Of a DNA stretch of 64,000 nt, positions 34,550 through 43,628 are shown in pieces. Both the position numbers and the translations under genes were made by a program. The stretch spans positions 1,116,001 to 1,180,000 of the forward strand of contig NZ_CP051167.1 of assembly GCF_012295525.1 (NCBI RefSeq). Reading direction: 5' to 3'. Under the pieces are notes generated by a model, which saw nothing but the letters and a program-made list of their open reading frames with translations, was not told where the DNA came from and searched no databases. The DNA comes from Oxynema aestuarii AP17. GTDB lineage: Bacteria; Cyanobacteriota; Cyanobacteriia; Cyanobacteriales; Laspinemataceae. Position 1 is the first letter of the stretch. Each line of letters begins with the position of its first letter.

Positions 34550-37258
34550 CTATTTCGCTTCAGGTTGAACCTCGGAAGATTCCTCGTTTTTTGCTTTAAG
34601 CTCTTGACGAGCTTCCTGCAAGAAAAAGAGATAGGCGGCTTCGAGGGTTTTGCTGTCGGTCAGCAGACGTTCGGGACGAGAGTTATACACTTCTTCAAAC
34701 AGCTTTTTTAAAACCTCGTAAAACTGTTTGACCTGTTCGTATTTGGTCGCGCCTACCCCATGCTCTCGAATGCGATCGAGCCGGGTGTGATATTGCTGAA
34801 CCAGTGCAGCAAAGACGGTATCCCAGTCCATGTGTGATTTTTTCGATCGCACCGCTTTAATAAATTCAGAAAACGGTTCGGATTGAGCAGTTCGACGAAA
34901 CGAACTTCCGCGAAGTTTTCCGGTTTCGGCAATTTTTGCCGCTTGTTTGAGATAATCGGAAATCCGAGTATGTTCGTCTGACATAAGATTCTCCAGTAAT
35001 TGATGTAATGGCTCTCGAATACGTCGCCAAACGGCTTCTAAATTCGGGTCGTCCTGCTCTCGTAAAACCCAACGCAGTAGAACGTAATACAGATTGAGGG
35101 GGCGAGTGGTAGCACGGGCTAAATCGTAAAGACAATCATCTTTTTTCTGAAGACTAGCAACAGAAATCGCTAGTTCTCCCACGCAACGCAACCGCTCTAA
35201 AACATCCTCGGCGGTGAGTGTTTTTTGACGCTCTTTTTCGGCAAGATGACCGTCTCGAAGATATTGACCGCTTCCCAGCAATGGCTGTAAGGAAGAGGGA
35301 ATTCCTTCGACTTGTCCGAAATCGTTCCAAGTGGGTTTAATTTCTAAGTTGGAACTGAGAATAAAGGGAAATCCCATCTCGAACGATAAACTGAGTTCTA
35401 ATGCCAGTCGTAAAGACTTGAGTAGAGCCACTGAATTATTGACATCTCCCCAAAGAACGGGAATTGTAACGGTGGAATTGACGAAATCCGGACGTTTGGG
35501 AAAGGCAAAGCCGACCACTTTATTAGCTTTAAAGATCGTCTCGTTTTTGCGATACAGTTCCAGTTCGTCAACTGTTACCGTTCCATCTTCGTTGATTTGG
35601 GCAGTCTTTTTCAGGAACTCTCGCCAAATTCGCCGCAGTTCCACATTAGAACCCGAGGGAAGTGCAAAGTGTAAATAAACAGGTTCTTGTTTGACGCTTT
35701 TAGGGAAATTTGCACCCACTGCCATTAACTGATAAGCTAAGGCTGAAAGGGTATCGCCTCGCCGTTTGGGTTCTGCACTCATTCCGCCCGGAAGACGATT
35801 GGAAAATGCCTGAACTTTGGTTTCGGGCGGCATTTTGCTCGAAATCAGTTCTTCAATCTGATTGGATGTGGTTCCTAGCGAACATCGCTTGCGAGGATTA
35901 GCATCAATGTATGCAGTTAATTCCTGAATCCCTGGTAATGGTTTGGTTGTGGGAAAATTGAGCAGTTGTCGAACGGCGTCGATGAGTTCTTGTGAGGCTT
36001 CTACTTCGTCAGTTGTACGAAGTTGGAAGGACTCTTTTAATGCTTCGTAGATGGTGGGCAATCCTCCTGAAACGACTTTGGCGGCGAACAAACCCCGTCC
36101 GTATTGGGGGTTAAAGGGTTCGAGAGCGGTTCGCTGTTCGGGAGAAATTCCAACTTGTTCGGCGATGCGATTCCATGCTTCTTTGGGGTTGATTTCTGCT
36201 TCTCGATAGCTGAGATAGAGAGATTTTAAGCCTTCGGAGATGGCAAATTCTTCGGCATTGGAAACGGGTTGCAATCCGAGTTGTGCGGCGGCGGTGAGGG
36301 CATCTTCTCCGGCGTCGTTACCGTATTTTTCGATGGTTTCGCGAACTTTGTCGGCTTTGTAACTGCTGGCTTTTTTGACGAGTAGTTCGTCAACGGCATC
36401 GAGAGCCGCATCGGGGTTTTGTTGGACGGCTTGCGTGTCGATTTTAATGCCATCTTTGCTGGGTTTGACTAGCTGTTTGACGTTAGAACCGAAGGTACGA
36501 TCGATCTGTTTTTGCCAGTGTCGAGCGATGTCAGGGGCGATGTCTGCTTCGGGAAAGGTTTCGCCGAGGAAAATTTGACCGTTGGGTTCGATCGCCAACG
36601 TCGTTAAACCGCGATCGCACAAGACTTTTTCGCAAGCGGACAACAACAGCGAGGTAAAGTAACCGCGATCTTCTGCTAAACTGATGCGAAACAAACGACA
36701 GGGACGTTGAAGGGCAATGGTGAGTTTATTTTCAACTTTGCGAATTCGTAAGTTGTCGTCAATTCCTAAGTCGAATAAGTCCGCCGCCACCACCATCGCC
36801 GACCAGCGATCGATTTCGGGATCTTCGGGTAAAAATCGCATTCCATCGCTAACGTTGTGGTCTGAATGACGTTCGATAAGGCGACGAACCCGTTCGAGAT
36901 CTGCGTCGTTTTTTACCAAGTCGGCGACATAGGCGCGATCGAGTTGTTCTCGGAGAAAGGTGCGATCGCGTGCCAAGGTTTTGACGTTGCGTCCCTTTTC
37001 GTCAAATTTGTTCAAGTCGTGAACAGCAGTTGCCGCGAGAATTTGCGATCGCTTGTCCTCGGGAACTCCGGCAATTTTGCTGACCGTGAGGACGAACTGA
37101 CAGGCGGAGTCGAGATGTTCGGCAAGACTGCGACCTCGGCGAGTACCGTGTTGAGCGTGTTTGCCGTGGTGTTGGTACAGCTTGGGACGAATTTCGCTGA
37201 AATACCGTTCGTCGAGGGATTTAGGTTGACCTGGAAGCAGGTCGGCCAGGCGAGCCAT
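34550..37258 (-). CDS. cas10d: Type I-D large subunit Cas10d (Csc3) with HD nuclease
   Basis: 902 residues. N-terminal HD nuclease: H48 (AEHLDSAC), H80-D81 (AVHDLNKF), H131 and H134 (ERHSDHNVSDG). In subtype I-D this domain does the DNA cutting and works with Cas3'. A Palm-like region follows, but no GGDD cyclase motif is seen, as expected for Cas10d. The C-terminal part is helical. First gene of the operon; GGGGAGA precedes the ATG. The stretch to the divergent WYL regulator is about 120 bp. Confidence 0.95.
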   Translation of the reverse strand: MARLADLLPGQPKSLDERYFSEIRPKLYQHHGKHAQHGTRRGRSLAEHLDSACQFVLTVSKIAGVPEDKRSQILAATAVHDLNKFDEKGRNVKTLARDRTFLREQLDRAYVADLVKNDADLERVRRLIERHSDHNVSDGMRFLPEDPEIDRWSAMVVAADLFDLGIDDNLRIRKVENKLTIALQRPCRLFRISLAEDRGYFTSLLLSACEKVLCDRGLTTLAIEPNGQIFLGETFPEADIAPDIARHWQKQIDRTFGSNVKQLVKPSKDGIKIDTQAVQQNPDAALDAVDELLVKKASSYKADKVRETIEKYGNDAGEDALTAAAQLGLQPVSNAEEFAISEGLKSLYLSYREAEINPKEAWNRIAEQVGISPEQRTALEPFNPQYGRGLFAAKVVSGGLPTIYEALKESFQLRTTDEVEASQELIDAVRQLLNFPTTKPLPGIQELTAYIDANPRKRCSLGTTSNQIEELISSKMPPETKVQAFSNRLPGGMSAEPKRRGDTLSALAYQLMAVGANFPKSVKQEPVYLHFALPSGSNVELRRIWREFLKKTAQINEDGTVTVDELELYRKNETIFKANKVVGFAFPKRPDFVNSTVTIPVLWGDVNNSVALLKSLRLALELSLSFEMGFPFILSSNLEIKPTWNDFGQVEGIPSSLQPLLGSGQYLRDGHLAEKERQKTLTAEDVLERLRCVGELAISVASLQKKDDCLYDLARATTRPLNLYYVLLRWVLREQDDPNLEAVWRRIREPLHQLLENLMSDEHTRISDYLKQAAKIAETGKLRGSSFRRTAQSEPFSEFIKAVRSKKSHMDWDTVFAALVQQYHTRLDRIREHGVGATKYEQVKQFYEVLKKLFEEVYNSRPERLLTDSKTLEAAYLFFLQEARQELKAKNEESSEVQPEAK

Positions 37259-37310
37259 TGGTGATTCTCCCCAGTGAAAAACACTGCGATTTGCAGTTAT
37301 GCGCTTTATT

Positions 37311-37376
37311 TGTAATTACACTAAAACTATAATTGCATTCACGACCCAGAATGTCAATAGTACAATTACACTTTTG
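37311..37376. promoter_or_regulatory. Candidate operator in the cas / WYL regulator divergent region
   Basis: TGTAATTACA (37311-37320) is a perfect palindrome. AATTACACT occurs twice in direct repeat (37314 and 37364), 50 bp apart, the second just upstream of the regulator ATG. The position suits control of both the cas operon and the regulator. Assignment to the regulator is inferred. Confidence 0.5.
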
Positions 37377-37380
37377 GTAA

Positions 37381-38231
37381 TGGCACGTAAAAAAGAGACA
37401 ATCACACTGTCAATCCCCCCAGGGACGAAGGCGCGACTGGAGGCGATCGCCCGTCGTCTGGGCATCATGTGGGGCAAATCCCCCAGTATCTCCGGCTTAA
37501 TCGTCGCGATCGCCGAAGAAGAGTACGAACTCGGTGAAACTTTTGTACTTACACCTCGGCAATTAGCTGTATTGCAACAGGCCACAGATCTCCTCATCGA
37601 CACGGGATTTGTGGATAAAGCGCAAACCCTATTGCAACTCATGCTCGATCGCGGCGACCTAGACCCCTCTTTCCATCAGGAACTCATGCGAACCATCGGT
37701 CAAACCGGGCAACCTTGGCGCGTTGTCGTGGAAGAACATCGGAAAAACCGCCAACCGTTCCGGGTTCTCTATCGCAACAGCCAAGGAGAAGAGTATACGT
37801 ACACTGTCCGTTACGCGCAGTTCGACTTTCACGAAAAACGCTACTACCTGCATGTTTGGTGCGACGAAACAGAGGACGTGCAAGACAGCCAGTTTCCCGA
37901 ACTCCGTCACAATCGCTGTCTGCGGCTCGATCGCATTCAGTCCATCGTCCCCACAGACGCCTCTTGGCGAGAGGAAGGCTTGGATACGATAAAAGTACAC
38001 TTACACTTTTATAGCGGCATGGTCAAAGCCTACGAACCCAAAAAGGACATCGATATCGAAGATCGAGAGGTGAATGGCGTGCGCCAGGTGGTGCGTCGCG
38101 TCGCCAATCCCTTCTGGTTAGCCAGAGACATTCGACGCTATGGCGAAGATTGCGAAGTTATCGCTCCCGATAGCCTGCGTCAACTGATGATGCAAGAATA
38201 TCGAAAAATGCTCGATCGCTATTCTTCTTAA
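37381..38231 (+). CDS. RHH/WYL-domain transcriptional regulator of the cas operon
   Basis: 283 residues from the ATG at 37381 (MARKKETITLSIPPGTK); the frame is open further upstream but runs into the operator region. The N-terminal ~45 residues look like a ribbon-helix-helix DNA-binding domain. The middle has WYL features (YRNSQGEEYTYTVRYAQFDF, HEKRYYLHVWC). A C-terminal WCX-like part (NPFWLARDIRRYGEDCEVIAP) follows. WYL proteins sense nucleotides or nucleic acids, and a WYL regulator controls a I-D array in Synechocystis. Divergent from cas10d, so probably the local repressor. Confidence 0.88.
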
Positions 38232-38312
38232 TATGGGTTGATGAGTCGGAACCCCAGCCTCTTAAAAATTCCGGGGTTCTGGAACGATTCAGAAAGCGAT
38301 CGAGCCAATTAT

Positions 38313-38344
38313 CAAAAAAAAGGTGGCAATATTACCACCTTTTC
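38313..38344. terminator. Bidirectional terminator
   Basis: AAAAAAAGGTGG, CAATATT, CCACCTTTT-type hairpin. On the minus strand it is followed by seven T and ends the 38368 gene; on the plus strand it may end the WYL gene. Confidence 0.8.
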
Positions 38345-38367
38345 CGTTACGTTTCGATGAATTGTAT

Positions 38368-38865
38368 TTATTGCTTTCCGAAAAACAAGCGAATAATAAT
38401 TCTAATTTCTTCGCGAATGGCTTCGATATCCGATTGAGAATCCATTAAAATTCGATAAAGGGTTTCTTGCTCTTTATTGTTGAGTAAAGCATCGAGCAAC
38501 GGTGGTTTTTTCAAATCTTTGCGTTTTTTCTCCAACCGCTCGATCGCTTCTTCCTTCGTCAAAATCCCCAAATCGATCGAGTCGTCGAGAACTTTTTTAA
38601 CTTGGTTCAATTCCCGCTCTATCGAGGCTTCTTTCTCAACGTGAGCCCATTGAACGACAATGGCAATCAGATCTTCTGGCTTAGAGAGTCCGAGTTCGTC
38701 ACACAAATCGTGTAACTTTTCACCGAGCCAGTCGCTATCTTTTTCAAGACCTTGAGTTGATAATAAAGTGGTTTGGTCGATCGGTCGTTCTTCCCCCGAT
38801 TGTAAGTCGGACGGGTTGGATTCGGGCGTCGGGGAGCTGGGTAAGGATGCAGAAGGAGTCATCAT
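38368..38865 (-). CDS. Hypothetical protein, helical
   Basis: 165 residues. A Ser/Pro-rich N-terminus (~45 residues) is followed by charged, predicted helical sequence (ELNQVKKVLDDSIDLGILTK, EEAIERLEKKRKDL). No domain or membrane segment is recognised. The start could be the first or second Met. It has its own terminator. No link to the CRISPR locus beyond position is visible. Confidence 0.6.
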   Translation of the reverse strand: MMTPSASLPSSPTPESNPSDLQSGEERPIDQTTLLSTQGLEKDSDWLGEKLHDLCDELGLSKPEDLIAIVVQWAHVEKEASIERELNQVKKVLDDSIDLGILTKEEAIERLEKKRKDLKKPPLLDALLNNKEQETLYRILMDSQSDIEAIREEIRIIIRLFFGKQ

Positions 38866-39027
38866 AGCAAATCATCGCGAGCGATCGCGCCTTGGCTAAT
38901 TTGGCGTTATATGTGTTTTTCGAGCCTGTTTTCGCCATTCCGGAAGCCTCAAAAATAAATCGACGACCGAAGCTAAACGAGCGATCGTCGATTCGTTGAG
39001 TTTCTCTCCTTCTCGCCTTCAGTTGAT

Positions 39028-39516
39028 TTACCGTCTTAATCCGATCGCTCCTTCTAAATTTGCTCCCAATAAATTGACTTCGTCAAGATCGGCATCGGTG
39101 AGGTTGGCTCCGCGTAAATCGGCGCCATACAGATTAGCTTGACTCAAATCTGCCGAATCTAAATTTGCCTCAATTAAATTGCTACCCAAGAGATTCGCCG
39201 TACTCAAATTGGTCGTACTCAAATTAGCGCGACTCAGATCGGCCATTTGGAAATTTGCCCCAGTGGTATCGGCTCCCCTCATATTGGCGGTACTTAAATT
39301 TGACCGACTGAAATCGGCGCCAATCAAATTGGCATAGGTCAAATCCACCCCTCTCAAATCAATCCCACTTAAATCGGCCCCGTTGAGGTTGCAACGCTGA
39401 CACGCTTTAGTTTGGATTAATTTTTCAACATCGGCAGAACTGGGTTGGGCCCAGGCTGATGTCACTAAGGTTAGGGGAGCCAGCAAACTGAGAGTTGGAA
39501 TCGCGTAGATTTTCAT
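39028..39516 (-). CDS. Secreted pentapeptide-repeat protein
   Basis: 162 residues from the ATG at 39516, chosen for AGGAG 7 nt upstream. Signal peptide MKIYAIPTLSLLAPLTLVTS, then AWA before the likely cleavage site. A CQRC pair precedes about 20 pentapeptide units A(D/N)LXX (e.g. ANLIGADFSRSNLSTANMRG), which form a right-handed four-sided helix. Export means periplasm or thylakoid lumen, where several cyanobacterial pentapeptide proteins occur. Function unknown. Confidence 0.88.
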   Translation of the reverse strand: MKIYAIPTLSLLAPLTLVTSAWAQPSSADVEKLIQTKACQRCNLNGADLSGIDLRGVDLTYANLIGADFSRSNLSTANMRGADTTGANFQMADLSRANLSTTNLSTANLLGSNLIEANLDSADLSQANLYGADLRGANLTDADLDEVNLLGANLEGAIGLRR

Positions 39517-39584
39517 GGCAACTCCTGCCATTGCAATTAAGATCTAGTCTGAAGACGATGTATCGGAGTTCCGCTAGATAAAAC

Positions 39585-40799
39585 CTACCCAAACTTACCC
39601 ATCAAGTCTGAAAGCTTGATGAACAATACGTTTGAGTCGATTTTACTTCCTGCTTCTACCAAGGGAGTCTGCTCGCTCTTGTCCACAGGCGTTAATTTGG
39701 CCGTAGCTCGACCTATTTTTTCCAGATTTTTGGCTGCGTTTAAATCTCTGTCTATTTTGAGATGACAATGGTCGCAACCAAACAGTCTTTCTGATAAGAG
39801 TAATGAGTCTTTAATGCTTCCACAATTAGAACAGATTTTACTAGATGGATAAAATCTGTCTACGATTATTAATTGTGACCCATATATTTGGCTCTTATAT
39901 TCCATCTGTCGTCGGAATTCATAAAACCCCATATCGGCGATAGATTTAGCTAGTTTATGATTGGCCATCATGCCCGATCCGTTTAAGTTTTCTATCACAT
40001 TAACGGCGTGGTTCTTGCATGATTGTAAGGTCAACTTATGTAACGTATCTTTTCTGAGATTAGCGATTTTCCGATGGAGTTTTTGGACTTGAAGCTGGGA
40101 CTTTTTTCGATTGGCAGAGCCGAGACTTTTTCGGCTAACTTGTCTTTGGAGTCTAGCTAGTTTATTTGAATGCTTTTTATATGCTTTTATTCCTTCTATA
40201 CTTACTCCCGTTGATAAGGTGGCAAGCGCTTTTATCCCCAAATCTATCCCCACTACATCTGTTTTCTTCTCGGTGGGGGTCACGTTGACATCTATTTTAA
40301 ACGAAATAAACCAGCGATCTGCCTCTCGACTAATCGTCACATTTTTGGGTTGATAATTTCCCGACAGTCTTTCATAAGTTTTCAGAATTTCAATAACAGG
40401 AACCTGAATTTTATTTTCAGATAATATTTTTATGGTTCCATCTAGAGTAAAGCTGTCTTGTCTACCTTTTTTCTTAAATTTAGGTCTAGATTTCTTTTTT
40501 TTAAAGCAATCTTGCCACGCCTGGGCGAGATGTCTGAGAGCGTATTGAGGGGCACACTTAGAAACTTCGTAATACCACAGATTCTCTAGTTTTACTAACT
40601 TATTTAACCATTTATGTAAGTCAATTGCTGTGGGAAATTTAATTTTTTCATCGGGACGACAAGCGGCATTATGTGATAAAATTCCTAAACACAACCCGTG
40701 ACCCCAATTGTAAGCATGACGCGCCACTCCCGCATGACGAGCAAGTTTTTGTCGTTGGGTCAGATTAACTTTAAGTTGTGTTTTAAACCCTAATAACAT
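39585..40799 (-). CDS. tnpB: TnpB, intact, of a different IS200/IS605-type lineage
   Basis: 404 residues. RuvC-I D in VVGIDLGIKALATLS, RuvC-II E in NVIENLNGSGM, zinc ribbon CSNC/CDHC, RuvC-III D in KIDRDLNAAKN. N-terminus FKTQLKVNLTQRQKLARHAG. It is clearly divergent from the copies at 15875 and 27325 and lacks their palindrome insertions. No tnpA is adjacent. A hairpin CATCAAG/CTTGATG at 39600-39621 lies inside its 3' coding end and may be part of the guide-RNA scaffold. All catalytic residues are present, so it may be active. Confidence 0.92.
   Translation of the reverse strand: MLLGFKTQLKVNLTQRQKLARHAGVARHAYNWGHGLCLGILSHNAACRPDEKIKFPTAIDLHKWLNKLVKLENLWYYEVSKCAPQYALRHLAQAWQDCFKKKKSRPKFKKKGRQDSFTLDGTIKILSENKIQVPVIEILKTYERLSGNYQPKNVTISREADRWFISFKIDVNVTPTEKKTDVVGIDLGIKALATLSTGVSIEGIKAYKKHSNKLARLQRQVSRKSLGSANRKKSQLQVQKLHRKIANLRKDTLHKLTLQSCKNHAVNVIENLNGSGMMANHKLAKSIADMGFYEFRRQMEYKSQIYGSQLIIVDRFYPSSKICSNCGSIKDSLLLSERLFGCDHCHLKIDRDLNAAKNLEKIGRATAKLTPVDKSEQTPLVEAGSKIDSNVLFIKLSDLMGKFG
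39600..39621 (-). repeat. Hairpin at the 3' end of tnpB
   Basis: Perfect 7-bp stem CATCAAG / CTTGATG with an 8-nt loop, within the last codons of the gene. Likely right-end structure of this element. Confidence 0.5.
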
Positions 40800-41530
40800 G
40801 GAGTTAAATGCTCTACGCTAGCAATGGCGCCTAATTAGTGCTAATTTTACCACCACTGATGACTTTATTAACAATTCAGTTTCTAGAAATATTGGTCAAT
40901 GCTCCGGGAATTTCTCACGATTTGAGTAAGATTGAGTAAGATTGGGTAATTTTTTGGCTTCTGTAGTTAACCCTCAACGATCGCCCGATCGAACAATTTA
41001 CATCTAACTCGGTCAGGATCGCCACTTTCAAGTTAGGGATCGCGATGCACCGTCATGTTTTGGATTTAATGAAAGTTTTTTCAATCTGGCTAACTGGGCT
41101 TTTTGGAAAGCTTCGATCTCCCCTCAATAATTATACTGGAATCTTCGTCAACGGACGAGTTCGCCAAAATGAAGGATTTTTAGTATTAAAAGTTACAGTT
41201 TACTAACCGTTTACCGTCATCGAGCGAGGGCGATCGCGATCTTCCCAGGCTGAACTCGGGATGGTTGGCTGGAGAAAAAACAGCGAATGGGCAACAAAAA
41301 TGAGAGACGTAATCAGAGATGTTCAAGAATCGTTCTTTTTTGTTGAAAAATGCAATCTTTTTCGATCGAATTTTGATAATTTTTTATCAAAAATAAAGAT
41401 TTCCCGGAGGGATCCCGATGCGAATAGTTGAAGTCGGCGATCGAGGGGATTGACCCCCCAAGCCAGATTTTGAGATATAATTGCAATGAGAATTCGACCA
41501 CAGAGGCGCCGCACGACGATCGCCCCTGGC
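40800..41530. other. Gene-poor stretch with IS left end
   Basis: 731 bp, AT-rich. The first ~100 bp should hold the left end of the tnpB element. Near 40924-40945 GAGTAAGATT is repeated twice. A 53-codon frame at 41045-41206 has no recognisable motif. Near 41390, GATAATTTTTTATC is a small T-rich hairpin. No gene can be supported. Confidence 0.4.
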
Positions 41531-42016
41531 TCAAGGGCGAAGGGCGATCGCGTCAAAGAAGCCCTCGTCGAGTTCGTAGCCGAGCATTTGTGCCAGGCCC
41601 ATTAACTTAGACTGGCTCGAAATACCTCGGTGTTGCAGCCAAGTGGCGATCGCGAAAATCTTGTGCATCAAGAAAATCTCCAACGCTTGGGGATTATATT
41701 GAATCCCCTCCGTGCGGTGAAACTCGTGAGGAACCAACATCGCCGTGTAGCGGGCCAGTTCGCCGCCGCGCCAGTCGAGGACGATCGGCAACCAGGGATA
41801 GAGAGCATCGAGACGGATAAACCAGAGTCGAACCTCGGGAATCTCGGAAAGTTCGCGGGGGTCTTCGGGTTCGCGGGGGTAGTCGATCTCAAAGCGCAAT
41901 TCTGGTTCGAGTGGCGGCGTAGTCCCCTCACCCAAGATCTGTTCGATCTTCGTTTGGGCCGCAGAGACATCCAGTTTTTGTATGGCTTGAGCAGAGACAG
42001 AGATAATAATGGCCAT
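41531..42016 (-). CDS. CRR6-family protein, NDH-1 (NdhI) assembly factor
   Basis: 161 residues from the ATG at 42016 (MAIIISVSAQAIQKLDVSA); an ATG 24 bp upstream is possible. The core PREPEDPRELSEIPEVRLWF, then IRLDALYPWLPIVLDWRGGE, RYTAMLVPHEFHRTEGIQ and EIFLMHKIFAIATWL fits the CRR6/DUF1817 family, limited to cyanobacteria and chloroplasts. In plants CRR6 is needed to place NdhI in NDH-1. By inference it does the same for the thylakoid NDH-1 complex used in cyclic electron flow and CO2 uptake. No ndh gene is adjacent. Confidence 0.8.
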   Translation of the reverse strand: MAIIISVSAQAIQKLDVSAAQTKIEQILGEGTTPPLEPELRFEIDYPREPEDPRELSEIPEVRLWFIRLDALYPWLPIVLDWRGGELARYTAMLVPHEFHRTEGIQYNPQALEIFLMHKIFAIATWLQHRGISSQSKLMGLAQMLGYELDEGFFDAIALRP

Positions 42017-42358
42017 TGATAAGACGAATAACAATAACAAATGAGAAAACTAAGAGAATCGACGCCCTAGAACCCGAAATCGGCGACGGCGATCGCGCTC
42101 ATCGTCTCCAAAGGAGAATCGCCCCAGGGTTTTGACAAAGTGAAATTTTAGCGTCAATCCCGACGCGGTGGCTAGGAGAAAAATTCCCTCAAACCGCACC
42201 CGGGCGATCGCCAAGCGTCAATTCTCTCCAGATTTGGCCATCGGGGGGCGATCGCGGGCGCAACCGAGGAACCTACGATAAAATAAAGCACTACAGTCTC
42301 AAGCGAGCGCCCCTTTCCTTGCATCGGATCGTGGAAATAAAGCTATGAAAAATTGATT
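42017..42358. other. Divergent region between the CRR6 and Fur genes
   Basis: About 340 bp. The plus-strand side has GATAAAATAAAG near 42276, a possible -10 for the Fur gene. A three-codon frame ATGAAAAATTGA at 42344 ends just before the Fur start. No other feature is clear. Confidence 0.4.
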
Positions 42359-42922
42359 ATGAAAAAAGAGACCACGAGCGCGAAACCGATCCGTTCCTTA
42401 GACGACGCCCTGCATCGGTGTCAGTCCTTGGGAATGCGACTGAGTCGCCAACGAAGATATATCCTAGAACTGCTCTGGCAAGCACAGGAACATCTCTCGG
42501 CCAGAGAGATTTACGATCGCCTCAATCAAGCGGGCAAAGCCATCGGCCATACCTCCGTCTACCAAAACCTCGAAGCCTTATCCAGCCAAGGAATTATCGA
42601 ATGCATCGAGCGATCGGACGGTCGCCTGTACGGCAATATCAGCGATTCTCACAGTCACGTGAACTGTCTGCAGAGCAATCGACTGTTAGACGTTTACGTC
42701 GAACTGCCTCCAGAAATTATCGAGCGCGTCGAACGAGAAACCGGGGTTCGCATTGTTGACTATCGGATTAACTTCTACGGTTACTCCGTAGAAGACGGGC
42801 AAACCAACGACCAACAGGGAACCGACTCCCCCGACGAGGGCGCCTGGATGGGCGACAATCCGGCGGCTGACCCTGAGGAGCGCCCAGGTGCGGAGATCGA
42901 CGCCAATGGTGCTGCCGTGTAA
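42359..42922 (+). CDS. Fur-family transcriptional regulator
   Basis: 187 residues from the ATG at 42359 (a TTG 6 bp upstream is in frame). The winged helix shows LGMRLSRQRRYILELLWQAQ, AREIYDRLNQAGKAIGHTSV and YQNLEALSSQGIIECIE. The metal region has HSHVNC but no paired CxxC zinc sites, unlike FurA and Zur. This fits the cyanobacterial Fur-like branch without structural zinc cysteines, to which FurC/PerR-type proteins may belong. The C-terminal ~45 residues are acidic, Gly/Pro-rich and unusual for the family. The regulon is not visible. A hairpin that may end the transcript is at 43068. Confidence 0.88.
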   Translation: MKKETTSAKPIRSLDDALHRCQSLGMRLSRQRRYILELLWQAQEHLSAREIYDRLNQAGKAIGHTSVYQNLEALSSQGIIECIERSDGRLYGNISDSHSHVNCLQSNRLLDVYVELPPEIIERVERETGVRIVDYRINFYGYSVEDGQTNDQQGTDSPDEGAWMGDNPAADPEERPGAEIDANGAAV

Positions 42923-43628
42923 GCAGCGATCCCGATCGGCTCTCGATGGGGTCGGTTCGAGTTCTCCTGGTGCGATCGACATTTTCGCTTCTCCTCACGC
43001 CCAAACCGAACCGTGCGATCGCCCGTTCGAGGGCTTGCTCGACCCTCGACGGTCAACGAAAAGGATCGACGGGACTCCCCCTCGGAGGATCCCGTCTTTC
43101 CCGTAGGAACCGAAGTGGTTTAGTCAAGACATTTCGGAACCCCCGTGCGACCCGTACCCCCCAGACTCGCCAGCCAACGCCAAGGGAGATCGAAGGAAAC
43201 GGAACTGGGGAATGAGAGTTACTCAGCCCTCACCGTAAATTCCCTTGAAGCGCTTGAAGAATGGAATGTCAGGGGATAAGTACCGACCGCTCCGGCAGGG
43301 GTGGCGATCGACAAACGACGATTGACATACCCAGTACAATTGCCTGCAAGGACAATGATGAGATGCGATCGCCCCTTCCAAACGGGCCGAGTCGAGGTAC
43401 TCCACCTTCAGATAGACTCCCGAGGAGTTGGGAGAGTCACTCAAAATGGAATAGTTTTATAGTCAAAACAGGTTTTAAATCGGTGTCGGCCAGTATTTTA
43501 TTTTTAGATCGATTGAACTCGCTCAACTCCGGGCGGATGCGAGCAGGCGCTCGCCTTCGTGAGGGGTGGGCGATCGCGGTGACGACGTGCGGTTCGACGT
43601 CTGTAAAAGTAGGGACAGCTCAGTTGCA
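42923..43628. other. Long gap without a supported gene
   Basis: 706 bp. Contains the hairpin at 43068-43096. Several overlapping frames exist on both strands but none has a family motif or a good ribosome site. It may hold a long leader for the next gene. Confidence 0.4.
43068..43099 (+). terminator. Probable terminator hairpin after the Fur gene
   Basis: GACGGGACTCC pairs with GGAGGATCCCGTC (two bulged bases) around CCCTC, followed by TTT only. The weak T-run lowers confidence. Confidence 0.45.

Noticed and set aside
41045-41206. 53-codon plus-strand frame
   Set aside because: No recognisable family, weak upstream signals, inside an AT-rich gap; cannot be supported.
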